From NCBI GenBank assembly GCA_942159475.1, contig OW804095.1, positions 149,162,808 through 149,226,807 on the forward strand: a DNA stretch of 64,000 nt, read 5' to 3'. This document shows, piece after piece, positions 12,701 to 26,000 of this stretch. A program made the translations under genes and the position numbers. The stretch is from Sthenelais limicola (taxonomy: Eukaryota; Annelida; Polychaeta; Phyllodocida; Sigalionidae). How positions within the stretch are numbered: position 1 is the stretch's first letter; every line of letters begins with the position of its first letter. Below the pieces are notes generated by a model. That model made no database searches and was not told the DNA's origin. It saw only the letters and a list, made by a program, of their open reading frames with translations.

Positions 12701-15164
12701 AATGCTGCATAAAACTGAAATGGGAATACAGGAATTAAGTGTCCCATAATTCTATGATTCAAGATTGAAAATGGCTTGTTTGCAAGTCCTCTATTCGGTA
12801 TTTAATTAGTAAAAATCGTTTCTAGCTGAGCTGAGACACATGTATATAAACAACTTGTATTTGGAAACTTGCCAAGTTATTAGCATGGCCACTTTTTACT
12901 GGAAAACTTACTGACGTAAACACACGTACATTTGTTACACCACCACAGGCTGCGGTGGTGATAGACAGGCTCCACTAGAGACAATATGCAGCACACCCTC
13001 CCAACCATAACATCTTATATTATCTTAATTATTCAAGATTGTTGTCCCGCCCAACGAATGTCTGTAAATAGGACGCTGGATAAAGATGGCAAAACCTAAG
13101 AGGGAAAAAAGAGCAAAGCCGAGCATTGAACAACACCACACTGGGTCCAGTAGAGTAAAAAAATTAGGTCAGCTCTGATGTTGTGTTGGAGGTACAGTAT
13201 ATTCCCACCTTACAGATACAGCTCTGATGTTGTGTTGGGGGTACAGTATATTCCAACCTTACAGACACAGCTCTGATGTTGTGTTGGAGGTACAGTATAT
13301 TCCCACCTTACAGATACAGCTCTGATGTTGTGTTGGAGGTACAGTATATTCCCACCTTACAGACACAGCTCTGATGTTGGATGGAGGTACAGTATATTCC
13401 CACCTTACAGACACAGCTCTGATGTTGTGTTGGAGGTACAGTATATTCCCACCTTACAGATACAGCTCTGATGTTGTGTTGGAGGTACAGTATATTCCCA
13501 CCTTACAGATACAGCTCTGATGTTAGATGGAGGTACAGTATATTCCCACCTTACAGACACAGCTCTGATGTTGTGTTGGAGGTACAGTACAGTATATTCC
13601 CACCTTACAGACACAGCTCTGATGTTGTGTTGGAGGTACAGTATATTCCCACCTTACAGACACAGCTCTGATGTTGTGTTGGAGGTACAGTACAGTATAT
13701 TCCCACCCACAAACACCTCACATAGCTAGAAACCCCGCCAGACTGGGAAGTCGTTCCACAGTACATTTCTACAAGGGCTTCTATAGTCTGGACACCTCAA
13801 TATTAGGGATTGTTATGCCCAGTCTGTGTACTCTTATGTCAACGTGCACTGGGTGGGAGGTATGTTGTTGCTTGTATATAGATATGTCTGAGAGCCAATA
13901 GGGGATTTGCATGTCTCACTGCGCATGTCTACTGTGGTGCATGCTGGGATGGATTCTGTTGAAATCTGACATACAAATATTTGGCAACATTTTTATCGAA
14001 AATTGCAAGAATGTTTCACCAATATCAGAGCTTGTATAAATGATCTATGAAAACCAAATGCATGATGGGAAAGATGGGGACATGTGTTATGGAAACATGT
14101 ATAACACATGGATATTGACATGAGAGCATTGACAAATATTTCATGCTGAACATGGCATGTTTTCTATAGATTATAGACTGTACAATTAGTCCCAAACAAC
14201 TCACATAATTCCATGCAAATCAAGGTTCAAGGTGGCGGTTCTCTAGTATAGAGCCCCAGGAGCGACCGTTATAGTGAGATTTTACTGTAATAGACAAAAC
14301 AAAAAAAAATATGCCAACCATTCAGGTTGCTTTTGTCACGAAGTTTTGACATAAATCATATCTCTGAAGGCAGCTGCCGCCGCCAAACTATCCTCCATTT
14401 CTCCCATCAAAGGCTTGTTCTTAAGAATACAATTTGTTATTTTTCCTCAGGAAGGAAGTGCTCACAAAGACCTCCCTTTGTCCTTGACAACAGCATCCAT
14501 ATTCTCCATCAGGAGTATGATGAATAGCCCCTCACAGATAGAGTAGGATGATATAAACCAGCTCTAAATGTGGTGCTAGAACTGGGGGAAGAAGAGCCAG
14601 AGGAATAAAGTATTAAAGTCCAGCCGAGTCTACCTACTTACGTGATTGATCTGTCAGGGTGGGTGAGAGCTGTATGATGGATCGGTGAGGTGTATGTAAG
14701 GGTTTGGGGGTATCCAACCCAAGCCTACAACACTCCATTACAGACAAGTAAGACACTTGGTCGGATTGAGTAAGACAGAACCTCACCAGCAGGCTACGGC
14801 AGCCTATAGTATAGCCCGGGTAGAGGTGAAGGAAGGGCAGGGGAGTGAGGAATGGGAGAAGAGAGATGAAGAGGGGAAAGGAGAGAGGAGATGAAGAGGG
14901 GGAGACAGAGAGGAGAGAGAGGGGGAGAGAGAGATAGGAGAGAAAGAGGAAGAGGGGGAGAGAGAGAGAGGAGAGAGAGGAAGAGGGTAGCGAGGGGGGA
15001 GAGAGAGATGAAGAGGGGGAGAGAGAGAGGAGAGAGAGAGGAAGAGAGAGAGAGAGAGAAGGGAGAGATGAAGAGGAGGAAGGAGAGAGGGGAGGAGAAA
15101 TGAAGAGAGGAGAGAGAAGAGAGAGGGAGAGAGAGAAGAAAGAAAAGGAGGGGAAGAGAGATGA

Positions 15165-15200
<36 letters not shown>

Positions 15201-18200
15201 AGAGGAGGAAGGAGAGAGGGGAGAAAAGAGAGGGAGAGAGAGGAAAGAAAAGGAGGGGAAGAGAGATGAAGGGAGGGGGAGGGGGAGGGGGAGACAGGAG
15301 AGGAGAAAGACAGTGACAGGGAGATATCAGAAAGAACAGACACAAATAGTGAGGGACAGGGAAGAGACAATGTCTTCATTTACACTAAAATACATTTTAC
15401 CTTAAATAAAGGCTCAAGATGACAAGATAAAGTGACAGCCCCTCATACGTTACCCATCCATTACATTATACAGGCAAAATAATGATTTCTTTTATAAAAT
15501 CTAATTCCATTTCGTTTCTCTAAACAATATTTCCATGAGTCATGACTTTATCAGTAGAATCCTGAGTTTTTCTAGAAGCTTTGAGGGTGACTTTTTCTCA
15601 CTGATGTCGAAATGAATGCACGATACTTAACCTGCAAAATTAAAATCCCTGCCAAAAATAAAACCTTGCCAAAATTAGCAAATGTCTGGGGCTAAATTGA
15701 AGTATCCCTAAGGACTCTGATGATGCATCATGATTACTTGACATTTCTGTGTTTTCTAGGGCATTTTTATTTTAACTCATTGGCATCAGAAACCGGCAAA
15801 ATTTACCAACCAGTAAAAATAGGCTTGTCCTAAATTGAGGGGTCCTTGAGGAGCCTCAGATTCATCATGAGCGTTTGTATGAACGCTAGTAAACACGACA
15901 GTGATGGATGGATGGCCGCACAGCGACATCTAGCGAGCAACGCGCCCTCTACCGCCCAAAGTTGTCTTTTAATTCCTCTCCCAGCAATAGGGGAGTTGTA
16001 TGTTGCATTGTATGTTTTACCAGCTCCTATAGCTGGTCTTTCACTAAATCCTGGGGAAGTATATTACCATCTATTGTTGTATGATGTTTTACCAGGCTGT
16101 TTAGTTCAGCTCCTATAGCTGGTCTTTCACTAAAGCCTGGGGAAGTATACTAACATCTATTTTTGTATCTCAACAGTCACACTCTTATAACTGGCTTTCC
16201 ACTAGCATGTATTGTAGTATACTACCATCTATTGTTGTATGATGCTTTACCAGGATGTATAGTTGGTCTTGCACTATACCTCCTGGGGTAGTATACTACC
16301 ATCTATTGCTGTATGATGTTTTACCAGGCTGTTTAGTTCAGCTCCTATAGTTGGTCTTGCACTATACCTCCTGGGGTAGTATACTACCATCTATTGCTGT
16401 ATGATGCTTTACCAGGCTGTTGTATGATGCTTTACCAGGCTAGTTAGTTCAGCTTCTACCCAAGCTGGTCTTCCACTAACTCCTGGGGTAGTATACTACC
16501 ATCTATTGTTGTATGATGCTTTACCAGGCTGTTTCTTAAGTCCAGCTCCTATAGCTTGTCTTCCACTAAATCCTGGGGTACTATTGCCTATACTACCATC
16601 TATTGTCGTATTGTGATTTTACCAGGCTTTCTATTTCTGTATTCTAATGTAATAATAGAAGAGAGAAGAAGAGAAGAGAAAAGAAGAGAGAAGAAGAGAA
16701 GAGAGAAGGAGAGGAAGAGAAGAGAGAAGACAAGAGAGAAGACAAGAGAGAAGAGAAGAGAAGAGAGAAGAGAAGAGAAAAGAGAAGAGAGAAGAAGAGA
16801 AAAGAGAAGAGAAGATCTCAGGTTCCATTACTATGTAATGAAACTGCATCAAACGATCCATCTGTGTGCGTGCCTGCCAAAAAGCTGGTTGTGACGAGAT
16901 GGGTGCATTATTTAAGTTTCACCGACTTTGTTGTCTTGTTAAATACCTTAAACTTTCCTCAGAGCTTTTCTTGCCTGAGCAGGTTCCAGGCAACGCCCAA
17001 ATAAACCGGGAAGAAAGCCCAACAATGAGGAGTATTCGAGGCAGAAGCATCCACCCAGATATTTCAATATTGTGTAATGGTAAATGAAACCAATCAAATA
17101 TGTCACTGGTTCAGTCTTATCAGTCAGATAGTCTATAAAATATAACATTGCTGTATTGGATAATGAATGACTTTATACATTGTACAATAACATGCCTCCA
17201 ATGCTTCATTTATCTGATCACTATGCGAGGGTGAGAGGTACTGGTGCCCATATACATCAGACAGAACCAGTCTAAGCTCAGAGCTGAGAGAGTCCCTATA
17301 AATTGAGGGAAAGCCACTTGTGGTAGCATGATAAACCAACATGTTAAACAACATGTAATAATCAGAGGTTCAGACTAACGCTCGCCCGCTCGCCCCAGGC
17401 GACCAGATTTTCCTGCGAACTAGTGAATCTCACCAAGTCACTAGTCCGCCTGGCGATCTGAAAATACTGACTATTTTCGATAAATAAAAACGACTGAATT
17501 GCTATTTTTTTAATTATAAGTTTAAATATATGGCTTAAAGATCGAGGCGACGCATGAAAACAGTTGGCAACAGATGTAGCGTTTGTTTTCATTGGAAATA
17601 CATGTAAATTCGTTGTCGCATTTTTTAGGGAAAACAAAGACCTATCGACAATAAATATCAATCAATTGAATTGCCCTATTTTAATTTATTATCTTCAATA
17701 ACCAAATGTAGCATGATTTAGAAACTAGACAAGAAGCAGGACCACCAAATTGCGTCGCCAAGTTAAACCAACATCCTAGCTACAACTCCCGTGCGACATA
17801 CGAGTTATTTTTTGTAGGTCGTTGGTTTAAAAACATCCACTATTTTCTTTTCTCACTTCCTAGGCAGTGAGGGCTTTCAAGCGTGAACATTCCGATGAGT
17901 CTTTGAAAGAGTGAATAGCTATACCTCGTATCTCTAAATAGAGTTTTTTAAAGGATGACACCATCTGCGCAATAGGTCGTGAAACCAACCAACTTCTTCA
18001 TCAGGGGATCTCTGGTTCTCAATGAGTTGATAATTAAGAAATAAATTTCAGTCATGAATTGTATGAAAGGGAGAATAACTTTGTACGGGGAGGCATTGAG
18101 TATGGTGAAATATTTGAAATGATTATCATCGTTTGACCCAGTTGTTTATTTAAAGCGATTCTTTGTGATTAGGGGCGAATACGCTTGAGTGCCACTGGGA

Positions 18201-18416
18201 GAGAGATAGAGGTGTACGAGACAAACTAGCACCCCCTACACACAGAGGGAGGGGAGGGGGGACAAATCCCCCTACACAGGGAGAGGGGAGGGGGGAGGGG
18301 GGAGGGGGGAATAGAGGAGAAACAGAGAGGCGAGACAGGAGAGGGAGAGGAGAGAGGAGAGAAAGGGGGGGAAGAGGAGATAGAGAGGAAGACAGGAGAG
18401 GAAGAGGAGAGATAGG

Positions 18417-18485
<69 letters not shown>

Positions 18486-20004
18486 GGAGAGGAGAGAAGA
18501 GAAGAGAGAGGAGACCAAGAAAAACTCCCAAATAGAAATGCGACCACTCACCGACTGGAAATTTACTATTAAAAAAACTACCAATATAGTTGGATTAGTA
18601 GCAAAAGTACTTGATTGAAATATATCAACCGGAAATGTACTATCTAGAAAACTACACTACGAATAAAACTTGGAATTTATTATCCAGAAAGATTCTAATT
18701 TGGAACCTCTCACCCAGAAAACCAGTAGCGAGAAAACTCGACCCAGTTACTAGGGTCTTTACTAAAGAAACACTAATCCCTGGGGTAAAACTGGCAGGAA
18801 CACGAAAGCAAACTTTTTTTATTTTTTTCCCTGAGTTTTTATCGGCCAATCTAATGACAATTGGAGCGGCACAAGGGTTCAGACCAACAAGTCTCAAATC
18901 TTTGGCTCTAAGCGCATGAGACTACTGCACAACCCCGATTACTTCTCCTAACTCGCTATTAGGGGACTGGGTATAATAGTAGTGGTAATGAATTATTCCC
19001 CCTCTTTAAAATTGTTTAAAACCTACTGCAAGGCTACATAGCCCCCACAATAGATGTGGTAACATGATATGTTAATTTAGATTTATTCTATATCATATGT
19101 ATTATAGAAACACTTATGTTCTTGTTGTAGTGAATTAGAGGGTTCTGTCGGAAGAACTGTCAAGTGACCCGTTTTTCCGAGTAAGCCATATGTAAAAAAG
19201 GAATTTGGAAAAATAAAGTTTCAATATATGTATTATGTATAACAAAGTTAAATAAACATAGTTATTCTATGGTTGCGTGTACTGCGTTGTGTTAACCATG
19301 AGATGGCCTTGAATGCAGGATCAGTGTGAGTGAGGTATGCTAGCGGAGCATCGATATGCTACTGGGGCACTGATATACCAGTAGCAGGAGACATAATATA
19401 GGGTGTATTTCTATATTCCACATCTGGTGGCCTTGAGACCAGCTGAACTGTTTGCACGGGCGGTTTGTTATTATACATAATATATATTGATTATTCATGT
19501 AGATCCTCCGTGGCTGGCCCTCAATGTGGTTGTTATTATGACTGACAAACGAATGGGTATATGAGAGGGGGGGGGGGAGTGAGAGAGAGTGGTGGGGGTA
19601 GAGGAGGGAAGGAGATGAGTGAAGGAGATAGAGTGTGTGTGTGGGGGGGGACATAAAAGAGAGAGAAGATAGAGGAGTGGCAGGGAGAGAGGGGGGAGAG
19701 GAGGAGAGGGACAGAGAGGAGGAGAGGGACAGAGAGGAGGAGAGAGGATGAGAGAAAATAGGTAAGAGAGAGAGGAGAGAGGAGGAGAGAAAGAGGAGAG
19801 AGGAGAGAAAATAGGTGAGAGAGAGAGGAGAGAGGAGGAGAAAATAGGTGAGAGAGAGAGGAGAGAAAATAGGTGAGAGAGAGGAGAGAGGAGGAGAAAA
19901 TAGGTGAGAGAGAGAGGAGAGAGGAGGAGAGAGAGAGGAGAGAGGAGGAGAGAAAATAGGTGAGAGAGAGGAGGAGAGAAAATAGGTGAGAGAGAGGGGA
20001 GAGG

Positions 20005-20051
<47 letters not shown>

Positions 20052-23000
20052 TGGGGAGAAAGGAGAGAGATGGGGAGACAGGGAGAGTGAAGGAGTGGGG
20101 ACAGAGGCGTGGACAGAAGGAAGCTGGGAGTACTACAACATGCACTATTTACCTTGTTTAATGATGTTAATCTTGTTCTTGTCGTTGGGGTTGCTCTCCC
20201 ATAGCGTATAGCAGAAGTCCTTGGAGTCAGGACAAGAGATGGTCTTATTGTCCCTCATGACTTCCCCGTAACTCCCCGGATCCACCCGGAAGTTGCTGTT
20301 CTGCTTGCTGGACTGGATCTTGTTGGCCATGTTGTCTGGCGCGAAGATCCCACTATTGCGCGTCTCTGCTGCGCGCGCCTCCTCCCGACGCAACGACATC
20401 CACATGTCATCGTAGAAGGCACATATCACTGTGCTGCCATCGGCGCGCGATGCTGCAAAGGCAAAAACAGGCAGATGTAGATTTTTTAGATATAAGATAT
20501 TTGAGATATATATAATTGTTTTTATTTCCTTTCAATATTGAAAATTTTATAATAGCAGGAAAAAGACAGCACTTTCTGTATATTTGAAGTTCTTCAAGGA
20601 GCTTTACATAAAATAAAATAATACTTCAATACCTACTTTCAGTTGTGATACTGGGAAGTCTCACAACCGAAAGTTTCCCAGAAAGGTTCCCAGATCACTG
20701 TACTGAACAGGAAGAAGGCTTTCCACCAATATATTGCAAAATCTTGTGACTCAAATCTACATCAACGAGTCCCAATTAAGTGACTGAAATCGGTTAGAAA
20801 AACTCCATCTCACACCTAACCAAGCTAAGGGGACTTTTTAAAATGAAAGCATCTTAAAAACCGGCAACAAAATTCACAGTAGGAGCCTGTATACACCCCC
20901 CCCCCCCTACCCCCCCCCCCCCCCCACCTGCCACACTAGTCTACCCGCCCCGACTTGATGACCTTGACCCATGGATCCAGTTGTTGTTGTATTGTGTTCA
21001 ACCAGACAGTGTTATGTAGTCCCCTGTCCCCAGCAGTAGCACCCACTGAGGCTAGACAGTGTTATGTAGGCCCTGTCCCCAGCAGTAGCATCCACTGAGG
21101 CGTAGGGTCGCTGCTAGCATAGTTAAGCTCATTAATATGCATTAGCAATCAGGGCCACCCAAGCCCCTTTGTGCACAATAAACGACACTTCTAAACATTT
21201 AGTTCTGTTCATCATCTGTAGCTGTTCATCATACAGTATTATAATTTACTGTATATGGGAGTACTACCATGGATTGTTGAGAGGAAGCACTGAATTAGCA
21301 ATGGAACTTTAAAGTGCAAACTGCCCACCTTTGATATTACCCAGTACTGGAACTTTTTTTTTTTTGAAATTCCAAGATACAAAAGTCAAAACAGTATTAG
21401 GACCCTCACTACACGCTATACGCGTCCTGTAGGCAGTAAACATCAAAACCCTCTATGGTTAACTCTATGGCACGCCGCTGCCTACAGGACGAGTATAGAG
21501 TGTATCATTAAGCGGTTTGCCGTCCCTCGATGACCTAGCGAGCACTGGGGTCAGTCAGCTAGTGCTGGAGTGGAGGAGAAAATAACTCAGCTGCCCACAG
21601 TGGGACTCGATCGAACCCACAACCCTCTGAGAGTGTCTCCCACCTGTGGGTCCCAAGTCAGTAGCTTAGATCACTGCACCACACAGCCACACAGAAAGTG
21701 GCACATTTCTTTAAAGAATGTCTTTTCCCTCATTTCCTCTGCCGATCAATCATCCCACATTTGAGGGTTTGACAGGGTGCCTTGTGAGCGCTTAGTCTTG
21801 CTTTCTGCACCAGCAATGGTTAGATCCGTATGAAGTACGTCCATGGTGGACATTTACGTTTTTACATATGAACTACTGTTGTTAAATGTCTTTGGCCTGT
21901 AAGTGAATAAAAAAAAAAAAAAAAAAAAGATGTCTGAGCATGTCATACACGATAAGATGCATTATGTACATCCACACCTCAACCCATTGTGGGTCAGATT
22001 TTCAGAAAATGTACAATTCGCCTTCACCAATCCTCTCAAATAACCCATATTTAAGACAAAAAATAGCTTCAAAACGCAGTTTAACATAACAGAACTAATA
22101 CTTTAAATCAATGCCAAATAATACTCAGATATAGCTAGTATTCTTCATTTTCAGCCTAATTCAGCCTAACTTCCCAAATGTGTAGAGCTGCCAATTGTAC
22201 ATTTTCTGAAAATCTGACCCTTATAACTTCTTCTGTTGACACTGCTAGAATACCTGCTACATAAACCGGGCTTTTATATAATGCAGTATCTACAGTGGTG
22301 ACAACAGATCTTACATGAGCTAGTCGCATACATAATTCATAAGGATTATACTATATAGCATCATTAATAATTGATATTTAACGTGAAATTACATAATTAA
22401 TAAATTTGTGGGCGTAACAAAAGGGACTTTGGCAATGTGTGTCGCCACAAATTATTCAAAACTTAAACACAATGTCAGTCACAGTGAAGTGATGATGTCC
22501 AACAACTTGGTTTCATGATGAGACGGTATTCACAAGGAGGCCTAAGAAGATGGGTTATAAAGTTGTCCAAATAGTGTCCCATCCCTCCAATACCCTTTCC
22601 TACGATCGTTTAAATTTCAAAATATTAATTCAGAATATCCTGTAAAATTAAATCCTAGCAGATCTGCGCATTTCTCAGTTTTACTGCAAATTTTCAAAAA
22701 CTAACTAAAATAATTAAGAAAAATAGGTATATTAAAATAAAAATTCCCAGCAAAACTAAATTTCAGTAAATGGTCGTCCAGTTCTCATGGACCCCAATAT
22801 TGCAGCAATTGCCACAGGTTGGTTGTAAGACCAGACAGACGTCCCAGGAACGTCATGCGCAGTAGAGGATGCGCACTGATCTCTTTTTCCTGGAGGTAAT
22901 TTTTTTTGTAATCCTGGCAGTTTTATGTCCCGGATGTTGAACCAGGATGTTGCCTGAGCTTTATGGCGGCTCGGTGCAGAGGGAAGTACAACACAATGAT

Positions 23001-26000
23001 ACGGTATTGTCTTAGACCAGCAGCAGCAAGTCACCATAGACTACCGCTATAATAACATACCTTACACTCTAGGCACACATCCTCTCAGATGAGATAAGGG
23101 TATATGTCAGTGATTGGATGCCTACTGCGCTAAGAGAGAGCGCCTCTCAGATCAGACAATGTCAGTGAGTGGACGCCTATTGCGCCAATGGCTTTCCTGG
23201 CAATGATTCAGATAAACATACCTTACACTCTAGGCTTACATCCTCTCAGTTGAGATAAGGGTATATATGTGTCAGTGATTGGACCCCTACTGCGCTAATG
23301 GCTTTCCTGGCAATGATATTGCGCTAATGGATTTCCCAGCTCGGGAATAGGTGTCCTAATGGGATTAGAATGGCATTATGTGGTTTGGATCGAGAGGCTT
23401 TCTCTCAGTTTGGAGGGACTCTCACAAGGGGTCGCATGGGTGAACCCATAGACTGAGTGGTTCAATTTTAGACTTGCATAAATGACAAAAGGATTGTGTT
23501 TATGGGTCCGATTTTCAGAAAATGTACAATTCACCTTCACCAATTCTCTGTAGTAACCCAAATTTCAGACGAATTTCAAAATTCAAAATACAGTTCAACC
23601 TAACCAAACAGATTGCTAGAATCAATGCAATGCCGAATATACTTGAATTTACCTATTATTGACCAAATTACAGCCTAATTTAGCAGAATTTACTAAATGT
23701 GTAGAGCTGCCAATTGTACATTTTCTGAAAATCTTACCCATTTGTATATCTCAAGTATAGCAATTTGAATACAAATCCAGCTCCTCCTATTGCTACATTA
23801 GTCTTTTAGACATGGAAGAGCTCCCATGAATAGGAGTCTACATTTAACCACCAACGCAGGAGGAGCAGCTGTTGTACAATGAACTCATTAATCTCAGCCA
23901 GGGCCAGGGCAGACAACTGCTAGATTAGCTGGTAGCAGACATGTGCATAATGGGTCGCCTGTGCTAGAAATGTGGGTTTGATCTGGCGCGGGATAAAACC
24001 ACAACCACCGTCAGTTGTTGTTATCAACAGCAACCTTGTGGGTCACGGTAGAGTGGAAACTTAGCCTGGCAATGATATGTTAACGGGTGGGAGACTAATC
24101 CCCACCCAAATGAACAATAGCATAGATAAAATTATGTGAACATTAGAAGACTGTGGGTTCCACCTAAATATAGACCACAATAATCCAGCAGTAATATAAA
24201 TTGTAGTTATTATTTAACAGTTAGTGTTATAACAGAAATTGTAATGCAATTGGTCTCACTTTATTATCCGTCACGTCATTTGTGAAAACATGTGCCTTTT
24301 ACTGTAGAACTGTATAATGTCATTTGTCTGAGGATACGCTGTATACAAATTCTAAATTTAAAAAAACTAAACAAGGGACGATGGGCTAAAACTGTAAGCT
24401 AAGTTACCATAGATTCTATTCGTGGGTTTGTTTTTTTTTGATTATGCAAAGCTTGAGGGAAAAGATGTAATCAAGAATTAGATATAAATATGAGAGCTAC
24501 TGGTAGCTACACTCTATTCGAGATTTACTTGGAGCGGCTTGCCGTAGGGTTACCATTGGGTCACTTTGATGTTTACTCTAAGTAGGTCACTAACAGAGTG
24601 TAAATCACTGTGCACAGTAGCAGTAATATCGGCAAATAAAAATCATAGTCTAATCTGTTGTTATGGTAACGTGGCTAAACCAAGTTCCACAACATGATCA
24701 GTGATAACCTGGTTTTCTCCATATCAGGGTCAGATTTTCAGAAAATGTACAATTCAACTTCGCCAATCTTCTCAAATAACCCACATTTTCGACGAAAATA
24801 AAGTTCAAAATAGAGTTCAACCTAACCAAACTGATTGCTAGAGTCAATGCAATGCCAAATATACTCAAATTTACCTAGTATTGACCAAATTGCAGCTTAT
24901 TTTAGCAGAATTTACTAAATGTGTACAGCTGCCAAATGTACATTTTCTGAAAATCTGACCCATCACTGTTACTATTCACAGGAAAGGGAAATACAAATTT
25001 CATCCATATCTCACTACCGAACCCGCGATTCGCAAAGCCTGAGAGGCTGTTTCCATCATTGAATTTTTAGAGCTTGAGAGGTTGTTTCCATCATTGAATT
25101 CTGATCGAAAAGACGATGCATTCAGTTAAATTTTCCTTTAAAAGTGGGTAAGTAAGTAAGTAAGAATAAATGTCGGGGATGAAAGAGGGGTCATGGCAAA
25201 AATACTGAAATATTTCTGACAGGGAAAAAGCACAACTTTTGGAAAATTTTGTTGTTGAAATTTTAGGTTAAAAATGATGGATTTGGGGGAAATTCAACAA
25301 CTTTTATGATGTTAAATGAAGGAATAAAACATCAAAACCGGACTGGAGACAACTGGAAAATGTGTTTTTAAGTGATTTTATTTAAAATTACACCAACGTT
25401 TCGGTTCTCTTTGAACCTTTATCAGGGTTCATTCGAGCTTGTATCATGATAAGTCTTCGTCCTTAAAATGTACCATGAAAAAGAACATTAGAATTGATTT
25501 AGATTGTCCATCCAACATGAGCTCAGAGTGTAGGTTAAATATCCACCTCTGGGACAGTCACAAGCTACTCAGTCCTGTCCAGAAAGCCACATTCCTCAAG
25601 CGTCGCAGTTCACCGCATACAGCGATAGGCTTAACCACAAGGCTAAGACTAAGGCTAAACGTGTTAATGGAAAACACCTGACCCCTAAAAGTTAGTGGGT
25701 CATTAGGACTTTCTGGACAGGACTGTACTAGGAATGCAGCTTTTAACACGCGTGTAGCAGCTGGAGTAGTACAACTCTTCCAACCATTTATCACTTCCAT
25801 AGAGTAATATTTAGCCAGCTTTAGATTAGATGTAGATAGACATTGTACCCCCACCCCCACCCCACCCCCACCCTCGACCACTTAGATAGGGTCGATATGT
25901 CTGGCCACTTCCATGTTCACATTAAACGGCGTCAAATATTATCACACACATTGCGTAATTATGAGAGCCAATATGTTGTTCAATATTCAAACAAGCACGC

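Larger units (their letters stand above)
1159..20152 (-). other. BMPR2-like intron 2 (19 kb, repeat-rich)
   Basis: A very large intron in the receptor ectodomain. It contains GATA and GACA microsatellites, palindromic MITEs, purine-strand tracts, minisatellites with 42-45, 48, 49 and about 100 bp units and a hammerhead ribozyme motif, each listed separately. No conserved coding exon was recognised in it on either strand; the long ORFs seen come from simple repeats. Confidence 0.75.

Noticed and set aside
13171..13708. CRISPR-like array
   Set aside because: Units abut without unique spacers and the genome is eukaryotic; it is a minisatellite. The same applies to the 45-bp and 48-bp arrays.
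14794..15405. ORFs of 183 and 191 codons (Ser/Leu/Pro) and Arg/Glu frames
   Set aside because: Artefacts of the GA-rich purine tract.
19495..20145. 216-codon Ser/Leu ORF on the minus strand
   Set aside because: Read from the purine tract with GAGAAAATAGGTGAGAG units; no protein-like composition.
22756..23037. 93-codon minus-strand ORF with protein-like composition
   Set aside because: Not recognised and overlapping no splice-supported structure; it may be a transposon scrap but I cannot support it.
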